Positions 1-12,949 of a stretch of DNA of 64,000 nt are shown here, piece by piece; the first letter of the stretch is position 1; the number at the start of each line of letters is the position of its first letter. The notes under the pieces were generated by a model. It was not told where the DNA came from, ran no database searches, and was given only the letters and a program-made list of their open reading frames with translations. Source of the DNA: Gnetum montanum. Taxonomy: Eukaryota; Streptophyta; Gnetopsida; Gnetales; Gnetaceae. The stretch covers positions 335,549 to 399,548 of the forward strand of contig MNCI01001921.1 in assembly GCA_015680685.1 (NCBI GenBank), given 5' to 3'. The translations under genes were made by a program, and so were the position numbers.

Positions 1-1659
1 CTTTGCATTTTTATTTCTTCATTCCTTATCCACAATCTTGAACTAACGCATGCTCCTAATATGTGAACATTGGTTGTAATTTGTTTGATCTTTGTTCACA
101 TTCTTTGAATTCTTGCATGTTCACTTAAGACCCTATGGATGACCTTTTCCTTTGAGCTTACCAATTCATTCCTATCATCTCATCTTGGTTTCCCATGTAC
201 TTTGTCCTACAAACACAATAATCACACAACCATACAAACATGCTTCTACTCCATTTTCCTTAATGTTTTGACATATCAAAAGATCAATAGGAATAGTCAC
301 TCTCCCTCACATCTCTAAACTCCTCATCCCTTCAACTTGTATAGTTTCCCCGTCATTGGCAAAAGTAAAAATGAGAGCAAACATCCCCTCTATTTATAGG
401 ATGGAAAAGATCCTAGGGATTGGGTAAATACTTGTGCACAAAATTTTACATAATAAGGAAAGAGTAGATAACTCATTCCTTAAAACTTCTTTTTTTACTC
501 ATGAAATCATTGCTACTTGACTTGGACAAGTAAGCTCTCATCAGATAGTGGAATTGTGAGAGTGTCAACATGGCCCTTATTAAATGAGTCACTTGTCCCT
601 TTTTCAGTCATTAATATGTATTGAAGAATTTTCATATAAGTAAAATAATGTCATCATAAGCATGTAATAGAGCATACACAACCATTATACATTGACTTTT
701 CTAATGGCCCTACATTTTTGTATTTTTTAGTCATTTTTTAATTTATAATCTATGAGGGTTTCTAATTTATTTTGTTCTTTTAACTATTTTCCACATTTTA
801 GCTCCACCAATGCTAGTCCCAAGATTGGTTATAAAAGGAGGGTTAACATTAAGTTGATAGGTGATTGTAAAATATTTCCAAATCTCATGGATGAGTTCCT
901 TTTTAGATTTTGTAGATGCTAGGGCATTTTCCAAATGCAATGCATAGTAGAAGCTAGTTACTAATGAAAAAGAACTCATGTACTTGACCCCATTTTGTTG
1001 GGACAAGGCTAGGATGATAATGATATAGTTTCCACATTTCCTATAATATATCTAGAAAAACTCATTGATACTAAACTTTTTATCTATCCAACATTTTACA
1101 CATATTGAGCTGGTCATAACAAAAACAAATATGTCATAACTATTATGCTAGAAATTAATAGAGGAAAATATCGTCCCACTAGATACTTTTTAAATGTTTA
1201 ACATAAAAAGATCAAAATCCAAGGCTCAAATTAAAAAGCTAATTGTAGATCTATACTCTAGGTATAAAGTTGAGTTAGTCCACCATATTTGAGTGTCATC
1301 CAACAACTTTGAATTTTGACATATTTTATTAATTAAATATTCAATAATTTTAGAATTCTAAGTAAACATTAGAATAAACCATGGGTCCACATCACATTAA
1401 TTTCCTATTATTATTCTAAAATAATGATAAACTTTGTAATGCTTATTTATTACTAATATATATATATAACTTAAAATAATAAAAAATAGGCAAAAGTTAG
1501 AAATAAATAGTAATCTTGCTTATGTCAACCAGACAAAAGTCTTCATATTACTAAGAAGAATTAAGCACATCTACAATTATATAAGCTTTAAAACAAATTA
1601 AATTCTAAATATTTAAAAGAGTACAAAGTTCACATGTACAAATGTGGGGAACTACATTA
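1..1659. other. AT-rich intergenic sequence, no gene seen
   Basis: No reading frame here resembles a known protein. The 3' (R-U5) end of the minus-strand LTR that is clear from about 1660 onward should reach about 1425 by comparison with its partner at 9219-10172, and a TGATAAA at 1425 could be the decayed terminus, but 1425-1660 does not align convincingly. A short TA tract lies near 1458-1468. Confidence 0.5.
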
Positions 1660-2382
1660 TTTGGCTAGGAAGTAGTAAGAATAGAACATTGTAACATGAA
1701 TATTGATTTTAATTAACTTGAAAACAATGAGAAGTAAATATAGGCTAGCTTAGTGATGATAAGAATCCATTTGTAATCTTATATTCATGTCTTAGGCTCA
1801 TACAATTGTTATTAGGATTACCAAGTAAACCATTACTAGGTAAACGAAATGATATTACTACTGCGTTAGCAAACAACAATACTTAATGCTTGACATTAGT
1901 CATACTTATTCGACCAAATAGTAACATACATTAGAAATGTAACAACTGAAATGTAAACTATAGATGGAAAATAAGTCTATGTTATGTGAAATGTTGCAAT
2001 GATCATAAATAATCTTGATCTTTATTAACATCCATGAGGCATGTTCAGGTATACTTCACTTGAATAAAGATGGTATACAACTATTTAAATATCATAAACT
2101 AACTATGACTTCATGAAGTAAAACTGCAAGAGCTTGGGTAAGAATAGACCAAAAATTTTTATAAACATGGTAGGTAATCTATATTTATAGGTGTTTATTA
2201 TAATTGTGACATCATTTTTATGATATAGTATCTCAACCTATGATATTGCAAATGTATTATAGTATATGCAATATAGCAATCAAATAACATAATTTTCATC
2301 AATCTTACTATAAGAGGTATACTGACCCTAAGCTTTTTGACAAAGGATATATCAAGATTCCTCATACCCCCACAATTCATCA
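1660..2382 (-). repeat. 3' LTR of element A
   Basis: This aligns over its length to 9425-10172: both contain the run from AGTAGTAAGAATAGAA through AACATGGTAGGT to GCTTTTTGACA. On the minus strand it starts TGATGAATTGTG. A TATA-like box (CCTATAAATATAG on the minus strand) is at about 2180-2193, and a polyadenylation signal AATAAA (minus strand) is at 2021-2026, so promoter, R and U5 are in the expected order. Confidence 0.7.
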
Positions 2383-2649
2383 AAAATTCATCCTCAAGTT
2401 ATACAAAATGGGAAAAGTTCAATTACAAAAATCACAAGGTGACTAAAACCATATTGACCAACATGATAAAACTTAACTACGATATTACAAAATTTATTTG
2501 AGTAAGTATATCATAAAAAATTACAAAAATTAAGTAACACATTACAAAATTTATTCAAATATATGTATTACAAAAACAACAAAAATAACCTTCTTATGTT
2601 AGATTCTAGGGAATTTCAAAGTTGTATGACTTGGTTATGCATGTTGGCT

Positions 2650-3960
2650 AGATGGATTTTCTCCCTTTGTTGTTGGAAGATCTTGCTCTGTCAAATGGCA
2701 AATTTTTCTTCAATTGGTTGAATGAATACACCAATTTTTGTGGGGTTAGTATTGAGCTCATATAAGAACCCCTAGTGAAAGTCTTTGATATGCTAGCCTC
2801 TAGGGAGGTTCAACTACCAATGATCAAAGGCTTGTAGGATGCAGAAGCCTTCTTCACTCGGATAGTACCACGAACTAAAAGTGTGAAAATGCCTAAATTG
2901 GCACTACCTACAATATGGAAGCATGTAGTGGAATTGATCAAATGTTTCTTCATTTACATTGGGAAAGTGTGGAAACTATAAGAGTCTCACTTTACACTCC
3001 TTAAATACCTATGCATGGGGTAGAGGATGAACATGCCTTGATGGTTTCTTGCATCTTTGTGGCGTCAACTACTGAGGCAATAATTAGGTCTAATTCTTTC
3101 CCTATGGAGTGTAGCTAGACTAGTGCCTATGATGTGAAGTGTTGCTCTAACATGAAACTCAGTCTATAGTAGACATAAATAGATGGAGGTGGCTACAAGT
3201 GTTGCACTACCTCAAGGTGGCATTGGGAGAAATCCAACATCTTGATGCAAAGATGGAGGAAACCATGCTAGGGGAGAGTTGATGTTTCCTATAGGAGAGT
3301 ATTGATGCAGCCATGGACGAGGCCACTCTCCATGTGTGCAAAAAGGAATGATGGATCTAGGAGATGAAATGGACTACTAGGAAAGAAGCCTTTCAGCAGC
3401 AGCTGGATAGACTAAGGCTTTAACACTAGGAAATGGTGTAGGTCCTTCAATGATATATGGAGGTAGAGACCATGGTAGCAAGGGCCTTGCTAGAAGATAA
3501 ACTCCATAAAGAATTGAAAGAGGAACTCAAGTAGGAGAAGCTCTAGTGACGAATGTTGGAGCACAAGGTAGAAGTCCAAAGGGAAAATGAGCATAGGGAG
3601 GATGAAGTGCTACAAAAGTAACTTGAATGGGCACATGAATAAAATAAAATCACCTAACTATAGGAGGGAAAATGTTCCTATGTTAAGATGCATATCAATC
3701 ATAACTCATCTTGGTAGGAACTTCTTCGACATGTTAGGCTTGTGTCCATGAAGCTCCATCTCGGTAAAAAGGCAATGCAACCAATAGGGCACATAAGGCT
3801 GAGCCCTTGAAGATTTTCCAGCAAATGTCCATCTTCCTTGCTACTGAGGAACACCATGCATCACTCAACACCCTCCACAAGTATCGACCTAACTATAACT
3901 GCATGCATTTTCCGAGGCATCTCTAAGGAGCAGGTGCCCTAGTTGGTTTTTTTGTTATGG
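2650..3960 (+). pseudogene. Extra ORF of element A, antisense to gag, coiled-coil C-terminus
   Basis: The plus strand carries a broken reading frame between the protease region and the 3' LTR of a minus-strand element. The first part (about 2700-2990) is a globular stretch with blocks such as KVFDMLASREVQLP and PTIWKHVVELIKCFF. The second part (about 3450-3700) is rich in E, K, Q and L, for example KLHKELKEELK, and would form a coiled coil. It is interrupted by TAG, TAA and TGA codons that mostly fall where Gln or Arg would suit the sequence. Extra ORFs between pol and the 3' LTR, some antisense, are known in Tat-lineage gypsy elements. I do not recognise the protein family, and it could instead be a separate insertion. 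Confidence 0.4.
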
Positions 3961-5446
3961 TTTGTATTTTTTTTGATGGTTTGGATGGCCCTACTAGGAT
4001 GAGCATTAGTTTTTAATGTCTCAGTTCATATGTGGTGCTTGTATCATAGGATCCTACACTAGATGTTGTTGGAACTATTTGTGCCTAGCTGGGTGAGTGG
4101 ATACATGATTTGAGGGTTGGCAAACATCCCAATTTTGCTAGGTAGTAGACTTGGGGATTTCTCTCTTCTAGATTTTCTATTCTTATACATATTTCATAGT
4201 AAGCTTAATATACTCTTGAAATTTTCCCAAAAAATAACAAAAAATTGTAAAATTATTCAAAAATTTGTCAATGTTGAGTCTTCATGTTGTTTGTAGCAAT
4301 GTCGCTTCTTCCAACCTTGGTTGTTTGGTTGGCACTTCCCCTTTCATGCAAAACATATACTACTTACTAATGATCATTTTCTCATCTTGGTCTCTTCTCC
4401 CTTCCTTACAAAAGATTTTTAAATTCTAGGAACTCATTTAGGCATCGTTTACAATTATCAAAGAATCATCATTAGTTTTGAAAAAATTTTCCTTTATGTT
4501 TAAACCCATTTTGAACCCTTGATTAGCTCTAAATTCAAAAAATTTGGCATTTAAGCTCAAGATGAATGTGATTACAAAATAACATTCCTAATGTTCTAAG
4601 GCAAATAAATTCATGAAATTCTAGGTTCATTCAATTATTCTTGCTATTAGTTACCTCACTATTCAAAAATGAGGTTTTAGAAAAAAAATTTAATTTGAAA
4701 AAATCATGTCATAAGCCACCATGAAAAATTAGTGAAACTTCAAGAGCTCACATGTTTTTGAACAAGTGAAATGACAATTTTGGTTCAAAAAATATTGTAA
4801 ATGCACTAGGATATTGAAAATCATATGACCTAAATAATTTAGGTACCAAAATGACTAAGAAATAGGAAATTTGAAGAAAATTTCAATATAAAATCATCAA
4901 AAATTAATCAACATTAATGAGATGTAGTCCCAATATCATGCTTGAATTTGAAAAAGCTTCCTGTAATGTTCTTAAAGATACCAATTTAGTTTTGAGCCAT
5001 GATTAGTAGAAGTTATGCAAGTGGATCCTCCCCGAACTTAGCTCGTACCCATAATGCCCCTGTAAAACCACTTCTATAGATGTCCATGGGCACCTAAAAA
5101 GATAAATGTGTATCATCAAAATTAAGGGGAATCCCCTTAATTTTGTACATATTTTATTTAATAGTTAATATAATTTTGCTTGACTATTTCTCAAAAAAAG
5201 GTTAAGTGTAGTTACAAATTTCTAATTCAAGTTAGGGCACCTTCCTCATGACTAAACGCATTGAAAAGTGTTTGGAAAATGGACCATAAATTCCTAGGGT
5301 TATGTACTATAGGTTTCCTATTTATCATCTTTAGTGATTTATGTTTTCATTTATTATTCTATTTGATGTTAATGATAATTATGTTTTGATCATTAGAATA
5401 CATATATGTTATTGGATTGGGAGGTATTTCTACTTTAAAGGATCCA
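3961..5446. other. Non-coding internal region of element A
   Basis: No coding frame is seen. The stretch around 5010-5100 (ATGCAAGTGGATCCTCC followed by CATAATGCCCC and CATGGGCACCTA) has a clear relative at about 23110-23190 in the second minus-strand copy. The stretch is therefore part of the element, lying between the protease and the extra ORF, and not foreign sequence. Confidence 0.5.
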
Positions 5447-5725
5447 AATATGCTTTTCTTTTTCCTTTCACTTTCAGTTTCTATGTCTTCTTATTCATTA
5501 TTTAGTTTTGGTGCATGGTCAAGGCATAGGATATCCTTTTTTAAGTTCTCTATTTTGTTCATTTTCCTAGAATAGGAATTGATCTAGATATGCTTTCTTT
5601 CTTACTTTCACTTTTAGTTTCGAGGTCTCCTTGTTCATTATTTTGTTTTGGTGTATGGTCGAGGCATAGGATATCCTTTTGTAAGTTCTCTAGTTGCTTC
5701 ATTTTCCTAAAATAGGAATTGATAT
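5447..5725. repeat. 140-bp tandem duplication
   Basis: Two adjacent units (about 5447-5586 and 5587-5725) share long blocks such as GGCATAGGATATCCTTTT at 5523 and 5663, giving a period of 140 bp. The copies are about 85-90% alike by eye, so the duplication is old. On the minus strand both units read as a similar lysine- and glutamate-rich peptide that includes KDILCLDH, so the duplication may have happened in coding sequence. Confidence 0.8.
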
Positions 5726-5879
5726 GTGGTTTTAGTGATTTCATGTGTGTTTTAGATAGTTTAGAACTTCTTAGCCATTGGGTGTCTTTTTTCTAGTTGT
5801 TATTACATATACATTTTTTTTCTCTTACATAGACACTTATTTTTCAAATTTATTATGGAATCATGTTAAAATTTTGAAC

Positions 5880-6400
5880 TTTCAGCTCAAAATTTTATAA
5901 TTCATTATTGTAAGTAATGCATGGAATTTTATATCTCTATATGGCTCCATTTTCATCCTCCTTGAAAATTTCTAAGGATCTATGATTCCAAGCTTGGCAT
6001 AATTGCTACTAAACCATGCTCTTCTCATGATAAGAGGAAAGTCTCCCTTATCATTTTTTACATTGATCATGAGGAAATTTTTTGGATAAGACCATCCATT
6101 AATAGTGACCACCACATTATCTACATTGTCTCAAACAAAGAAAGTGGTCACCACATTGTCTACATGTTCCAAAGCAATGGTGACTGATTAATCTACAATC
6201 TCCAGTCTAATGTAGCATTTCTTCAATCATGGTAGTTTTCATGCTTTTTACATGTCTTGTGATAAGAGATTGACTTTTGAACCTAAATCTAGAAGCACTT
6301 TACATAGAGTATTCCCTACTATTTATAGGTATATTAAAGAAATTTTAGGATTTTTTCTCTTCATTGGAAGAATACCTGCTATGATCTAGTGAGTTACTAT
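5880..6400 (-). pseudogene. Gypsy retropepsin remnant, element A
   Basis: On the minus strand this reads as an aspartic protease related to the better preserved copy at 58863-59291. A block like LGSKVNLLSQDM (active-site loop, with the catalytic motif degraded) is followed by VVTINGWSYPKNFLMINV and then DKGDFPLIMRRAW, the equivalent of the IIxGRPxL segment. Frameshifts and stops break the frame. It follows gag in the transcription direction, as expected. In a live element it would cleave the Gag-Pol polyprotein. Confidence 0.6.
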
Positions 6401-8122
6401 TAATGTAAGCATAATAGTTGTGATGTTTCAATTCTATTTTTTAGGCTACATAAACTCCTTTAAAGAACTTAGAGTTATGGGCTAGAGTCTCAGTCAAAGT
6501 TTCTCTTGTTATTCTTGCCAATGCTTCCTAGATTTATCCTAAATAAAGGTCATTTTCTTAATTTAGGTATAGTTTCTAATAATGTGTTCCATTTTTGTGT
6601 TTACAACCATAGTTGCATTTTTTTTGTTGAGATTGTGTTAGCAATTCCCCTTACATTGATTGTGGTAGAACTGGAGGAATTGGATTAGGAGGTTGCTAAT
6701 GATGTAGCATTATTGGGTGAGACATGTAGGAGGGTGATTTTGCATGTGGAGTTATGGGTTGGTGATATTCAACAAGATAGTAGTGATAAAAATGATGGCT
6801 AAAAGTATTCTCATGAGAAATAGGTTGTTAGAGGTAGTAGTTATAAGGATTTATTTTTTTATAGGGATACTACTATATCAAAGGTGGAATTTCCCATATT
6901 GTGATTTTTTCTATTATTGGTTATATTGTTCCTAAGGTTAAGGATGAGCCCCATTGGGATATTATAGTTGTTTTCCATAGGATCATCTATAGTTACCTTG
7001 TAGGTAAGGTATCTTCATAGACATTTTCTTTTTAATAAAATTTGGACTTAATGCATATGCCCCTAATTCCTATAAGTGAGCCAGTATAAGAAAACATCCT
7101 TTGGGATGTTTGTATTAACATAGTCACATCATTCTTCTTCTTAACTAGAATCAACAACCTCTTCCACAACAACAACTTTTCCCTTATACTTGAATATGTC
7201 ACATCATGTTTCCTTCTTTTTCTTTTTATTATTTTCTTTGGTTAGGGATTTCTTTGTATTCTTTTTTACTATATTTAGTGTTGTTAAAAAAATTCTCATT
7301 TATTAAATGCCACATATTTCTAACCTTTGTTGTAATGTCAAATATGGATTTCTAGATTGGCAAGGTGTTTCTTTAAATCATTTCTTCCATGGAGTCCTCT
7401 TCTTGTGTCACAAAGCCAAACATCTATTTTGTAAAGAAATGAATCCTTGTTACACTAATTTGAAAGTTCTATCTTTCTTAGTTCTTCTTCCTTAGACACT
7501 TAGTCAATTAACATTTGTATATGATGGACTCACATTTTGAATAACCTCCCCTAGGCATACATCTTTGGAGTCTCTCTTGTTTTATTTTTTCATCCATCAA
7601 ATATCTACCTAAGTTGTTCCTACTAGGAAAAAACATGTCCTAGACATCTATGCAAGAGTGAATAATATCTTTTCATAGCTGCATCAAGGGACACATGACT
7701 CCCTTATTTTCATCCCTAGATTTGTTTTCTCAAATTTGAAACAAAGTCTGGTAATTGTTGTTGAAAAGTTTTGACATTGTGCTCCATCAATAGATAGAGT
7801 TTCATTCTAAAGATCAATGCCAACTTTATGCTTCTTTAATCAATGTTTCTCGAAATAACTTAAGTTTCTACCAGTTATTCTTAATGTTCTAGAGTACATG
7901 AGCATTGTGAAAGGCCTGTAGATGATGGTGCTTGTTAGCATTGTAACCATTCTTAAACTTTGAAATGTTTTCAAGTCAATTTGCTTAATTTGATTGTTCA
8001 TTTGATGTCTTATTGAAATTAGGCATCCCCTTGGATATTTATCATGATTTTGATTGATGTTAGGGATTTTTCATGATCCTTGGATTCATCAAAGTATCTT
8101 TTAAGGTGATGATCCTTTTAAT

Positions 8123-8148
8123 TCTCTCTCTCTCTCTCTCTCTCTCTC
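8123..8148. repeat. (TC)13 microsatellite at a gap edge
   Basis: A pure dinucleotide tract runs directly into a run of N; the true array length is unknown because assembly stopped in it. Confidence 0.95.
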
Positions 8149-8266
8149 NNNNNNNNNNNNNNNNNNNNNNNNNNNNNNNNNNNNNNNNNNNNNNNNNNNN
8201 NNNNNNNNNNNNNNNNNNNNNNNNNNNNNNNNNNNNNNNNNNNNNNNNNNNNNNNNNNNNNNNNNN
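8149..8266. other. Assembly gap (118 N)
   Basis: All bases are N. The left edge is a TC microsatellite, the probable cause of the assembly break. Confidence 0.99.
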
Positions 8267-9199
8267 ACATCTTCTTCATCACTTCTATCTCTTCCATGAT
8301 ATCTTTCTTGATCTCATCTTTTGTTCTTATTAGAAATGCTATTTTAATTCCTTCATGGATTTTTATCTCCATGTTTGTGTTTGTCTTTTTTAAAATCTAC
8401 CAATGAGTATGATGAACAAGATAGAGGTCTTGGAAAGCAGTGTTAACATTCTCCTCTTTTATGGTCCCTTGGTTCTACCTTTCTGGATATATTGGAGGTG
8501 CTAAGCATTTAGTCTCTCCTTACTCTAGGATCTATCTCATCCCTTCAAGAAATTTCTACTAAGGTTGAATGAAATCTCTATTTCATAGGATCTTTAATGT
8601 ATAAGACAATCAATTAAGAATTAGATTAACGATGATGAGAATTTTCAAATTGATATTTCACATCTCCCTTTTCTAATGTAATATTACCTAGGACACATGT
8701 TTATCCTTCTCTTGTTCATACTTAGCTTCCACAACAATGTCTCTTCTAGCTTGAGCTTCAATTAGTTAATAAGATTTAGTCATGTCCATTGTGATTTGAT
8801 AGCCTTCATATGCATGACCAAAACTAGATCTTATTAGAGAAACTTGAAGCATAGAAGGGATTGACTGGTTTGATGGCAATACAATATTATCCTATAGATC
8901 TCTCTATCAAAATCTTTCATTTGATGAAAAATGAAGATGAATTCTAGATAAAATGAATGAATATGAACATAATAAATCCTTGTCTGCATTGCCTCATTCC
9001 AATTCACTTCAGTATAGATCTTGCCATTACTCATTAATATCATTCGCAAAGTGGAGAATTCACTTTGTGTATCGAAGCCATGTTTAATCAATTAAGACTT
9101 AAGTGTGTGTTTGAGATTATTTTATCTTTTGGAAGGTAGATCATGAAATTCTAATACAATGAACTTGTATAGTATTAACTAACTAGAATATTAACACTA

Positions 9200-9218
9200 T
9201 CCTCGGTAATCACGCTAA
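9200..9218 (-). promoter_or_regulatory. Primer binding site (tRNA-Asp type), element A
   Basis: Directly after the minus-strand LTR end (...TTCATCA) comes TTAGCGTGATTACCGAGGA. The tRNA-Asp binding site of Athila-type elements is TGGCGCCGTTGCCGGGGA. The two agree at most positions, and nearly all differences are C-to-T or G-to-A. This is where reverse transcription would be primed. Confidence 0.6.
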
Positions 9219-10172
9219 TGATGAATAGTTAGGATTCCCAACACTTAACAATAGAAGTCATACAAGCATACACACATGACCAGATTTTAATCCATGGATG
9301 GAATAGTAAGAACTTTAACTAGTTAGTATGAGGCTCAATAATCGTTATCTTCTTATTAGAGATAGTGCTAATCAAAGTGTATGGTTTAACTTGCAGTATG
9401 GTATAAAATGTTATCATCTTTTTTAGCTCTAAAGTAGTAAGAATAGAATATTATAAGATCAATATTGATTTTAATTAACTAGAAAATAATAAAAAAGGTA
9501 AAACTAGTCTAGCCTATTGGCAATAAGCATCTATTACTAACCTTCTATTAATGTCCTAGGCTCATGTAGATGTTACTAGGATTACCAAGTAAGTCGTTAT
9601 TGGGCAAATCAAATGATATTACTACTAGGTTACAAAATAATTGTACTTCCTGAGTGAGATTCATCATAGTTATTTTGGTATATAATAACATACCTTGAAA
9701 ATGTAAATGATAATTGAAATGTAAAGTCCATATGAAAAATCTATCTATGCTATGGAAGATACCACAATGATTATAAATAGTCTCAATCTTTATTATTATC
9801 AATGAAGCATGTCCAGGTATACTTTACTCATGCAAAGATGTCATATAACTACTTAAGATCATACTATGGATGCTTACACACTATGACTTCACAAAATAAA
9901 ATTGCAAGAGTCTAGGTAAAAAACCTGCAAAACACTAGGTAAGAATGAATTAAAAGTTGTTATAAACATGGTAGGTGAATTATATTAATAGGAATTTATT
10001 ATAATTGCAACATTTTAGTTATATTATAATATCTCAATCTATAATATTGCAAATGCATTATGGAAAATCTGATATTGTACATGTGATATAGTAGCCAACT
10101 AACACAATTTTCATTAATCATGAGGTATACTAGCATTAAGCTTTTTGACATAGGACATATGATACTTCATCA
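9219..10172 (-). repeat. 5' LTR of element A
   Basis: On the minus strand it starts TGATGAAGTATC and ends TTCATCA, inverted ends typical of this family in the window. The U5 part at 9219-9310 matches that of the LTR at 18465-19312 (blocks around TCCATGGATGGAA). It is 954 bp long and pairs with the LTR at 1660-2382. Confidence 0.7.
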
Positions 10173-10339
10173 ATGGTGACTAGTAGTTAAACGCTCTTGA
10201 GTATCAACCTCAAGTTTAATTGTAAGTAACAAAGGCCAATGAGAATGGGCAAGATATTGGAGCCTTGGGCAATAGAATGTTTAGAGAGAATAGCTAATGT
10301 AGAAAACCAACTTGAATTTAGTTCAAATGGTTATAGTGT

Positions 10340-11460
10340 ATTTTCCTTCAAAGATAGTGGATTCCTTGGTTGACATAAGTGTCAACCATAGTTTTATATC
10401 ATCAAAGATTGCTTTTACCCTCAATTTGTGACTATATCCAATCTCAACATCTTGTAAGTTGACCAAATTTTGTTTAATAATATGTACAAGGATGATGATG
10501 GGAGTAAAGGTGAAGGTGGATCAATGGAAAGGCAAGTTGGATGTTTTAATCTTGGACATTAACTCTTTCCAAGTTATCCTTGGATAAGATTTTTTAAAAA
10601 AGACAAAGATGTTGGTTGCTCCCTACCTTAATTTTCTTTACATCCACATCAAAATTCATCCTATGTAGTGAATATATTTGTACTAGGAGCAACTATCATT
10701 CTTCATGATGTTCAAATTATGTTGCCAATGGTGATGAATAGGATTGCTAGAGATCCAAACTAACAAATTTATCAGGCTTTTTTAAGAGAGGTGTAGGTAG
10801 ATGGTTAAGTCAGGTGGTTGTGCATATTGAAGATGTGCTTGGAAGGCATAAGGATCTAATGTTGATGGAATTCTAAGCAAATTGTTAGAAAGACAAGTGG
10901 TGGACCACAAGATTGAGTTGCTACTAGAAACTACCCCTCCCAAGTAACATCCTTCCAGATTGACTACCCCTAGGTTGAAGGAGTTGAAGAAGCAATTAAA
11001 ATGTTTGGTGAAAAAACATTATTTGAGATCTTTAAAATATCCATATGAAGCCTTGGTATTATTCTTAAAAAAATAGGATGATAGTCTAAGGCTATGTTAT
11101 GATTACAAGTTATTAAATAAGTTTGTCATCTATAATACATATCTGGTACCTTTGGTGCTAGACCTATTCGATCAACTTGGAAAAGCATGATTTTTCTCTC
11201 AAATCAACCTTTGCTAAGGTTATTATCAAATGCACATTATATCATATTTTGAAGAAAAAATAAATTGTATCACTCCAGATGGCTTCTATGACTGGAGTAT
11301 GATGCCTTTTGGGTTGTGCAATGCTTCTAACACCTTTTCACACCCATGAATGTGGTGTTTCACTAGCACCTTAACAAATTTGTGGTGGTATACCTTGATA
11401 ACATCATTGTGTATTCTCACTCTATGGAAGAGTACCTTCTATTGATCTATCCCATGTTTT
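10340..11460 (+). pseudogene. Ty3/gypsy protease and reverse transcriptase remnant
   Basis: This is a different gypsy type from element A. Protease part at about 10355-10640: HSFISSKIAF after a degraded active-site motif, then VKVDQWKGKLDVLILDI and VILG followed by a stop and DFLKK, the usual end of a retropepsin. Reverse transcriptase part at about 10900-11460: PPK.HPSRLT, ELKKQLK, ALVLFLKK, CYDYKLLNK, DLFDQLGKA, MPFGLCNASNTF and YLDNIIVYS. The catalytic YLDD box reads YLDN, so an active-site Asp is lost. The frame changes several times. RNase H and integrase are not seen. Confidence 0.8.
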
Positions 11461-12940
11461 GGTGGCTTAAAAAATAGACATTGAAGAGGTGTGCTTGGCT
11501 GCCCTTGTGTTTCAAGCATCAACCAAGTTGATAAGCATGAAAACAAAGTGGATGTCAAGAAATAATAAATTAAGGATTCCAAGATGTGAGGATATAAGGA
11601 TCAATCAAGTCAATGTCAACATTCCCCCAACCCCAAATATAGCCTAGACATCTAGGTTTTAAGGTAAACATCCACATTGAAAGCATGCAGAATTCAAACC
11701 TCAACTTGCATCCAATCCTAACATCTCATGCCTTGGCCCAAATGTCCAAAATTATGGACATCCCAAGACTAAGTATGAACTTCCTAGTGCTAGTGTGAAT
11801 TTCACATCAAAATTGCTTTAAATATGAGGGTGGCCATCCTAGACCTTCAAATATGTCCCATCTATTTATCAACCTTTGCAATGTGGATGTTCAATCCTTG
11901 AATGGGATGTCCTTGATAGCCATTGCAAAAAATAAAAAGGTTCTCTCTAGTCATTTTCGAAACTCTAGTTCTTCATGAGAATATTTCTTGGACATGATAG
12001 CTATTAAAGAGCATGCCATAACCTTTAACAAATTAAGCAATCAAAGCTAATTATTAATATAATTTCATTGCATTGGGCATCTTAACTAGGCATCAAGTAA
12101 GGGTTTGGATTGGTTCAGATCTTGCTAGGGTTAAAAGATTGTTTGGGAGCTACACTACCATTCGAACATCATTGTATGAAACTTTTAATTATTTTTAATT
12201 CATCAATAAGTGCATGTTATTCAAATCCATAGTCTTATCATTGTTGTATCATGTGTATTTGGATTTGGATATAGAGCTTGCTATTCCATTCATTCTATAA
12301 CCCTTGTGATAGCATAACTTGTGCAAATGTATTTTGTCGAATCAATCTCAACACACAACACTTTTAAATCCTTGAAAGTTCTAAAAAATATAGATTCTCA
12401 CTACATTGAAATCATAAGGGATTCAAGTATTTTTATTTTTGCTTCTATCCTAAGAGGTATGTGAATGTGTCCTAAGGAAGTATCACAATTTGTTCTTAAC
12501 CTTGCAATGTCCTTGGAAGTCCTGAAAAATACTAAAATTGATCATCCTACAGGAATTTTGTAGCATCTGAGGATCTACCATAGTGGTAGTCTCAACCACA
12601 AATTTAATTCAAGTGGAATTTAAGGTGATGAGCTTTACCACATACACATCAGTAACTTCATTCCTTTTATGTTTATTTCCAACATTTTTATTTACACAAT
12701 TTGGTTTTATTATAATCCACTCATCCAGTTCCTCCCCTTCTATGTTAACCATATTAGAGCTTGGTTGCTCTCTCTTTCTTAGATTTGACTACTCTAAAAG
12801 ATGTAAGGGCATTAGGGAATGTTACATGCACAACCACCACTTTTCAATGATATTGACTATGTCTTATGGAAGGGTTGACTATAAACGTACTTAGAATCAC
12901 TTGAGTTTGATATGTGGTAGAGTGTTGTGGATGGATACAT
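11461..12940. other. No gene recognised
   Basis: No frame shows family resemblance. An open frame at 12583-12894 (103 codons) has no recognisable motif and is best treated as chance. Phrases around ATGTCC/GGACATCC recur between 11640-11920 and 14930-15110, so both flanks of the copia gag fragment may share repeat-derived sequence, possibly its untranslated ends. Confidence 0.4.
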
Positions 12941-12949
12941 GACACTAGT

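Larger units (their letters stand above)
6401..9130 (-). pseudogene. Gypsy gag remnant, element A
   Basis: The gag polyprotein remnant is read on the minus strand. The N-terminal part at about 8834-9091 aligns with the same part of the copy starting at 60640 (a FIFIFHQ-type block followed by a basic stretch and a second hydrophobic block). The core at about 7400-7900 corresponds to the retrotransposon gag domain seen at 61641 and 57366. A degenerate version of the family's variant zinc-knuckle motif (CDYV..NIPK) lies near 7085-7130. The reading frame is broken many times and an assembly gap falls inside it. Confidence 0.55.
1660..10172 (-). mobile_element. Ty3/gypsy (Athila/Tat-type) LTR retrotransposon, decayed, element A
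   Basis: Two long direct repeats in the same orientation (about 1660-2382 and 9219-10172) flank an internal region read on the minus strand. Next to the right-hand LTR is a primer binding site; then follow a gag N-terminus, gag core, a variant zinc-knuckle motif and a retropepsin remnant. Before the left (3') LTR there is a reading frame on the opposite strand. I see no reverse transcriptase, RNase H or integrase. The repeated LTRs, PBS and gag-pro order make the element call secure; the lineage rests on the PBS type and the gag/protease style. No target-site duplication could be confirmed. Confidence 0.75.

Noticed and set aside
8073-8372. Open frames on both strands across the N run
   Set aside because: They consist of undefined bases and a TC microsatellite.
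12583-12894. 103-codon plus-strand frame
   Set aside because: It has no motif, no splice or promoter context and no relative in the window; composition is as expected by chance.
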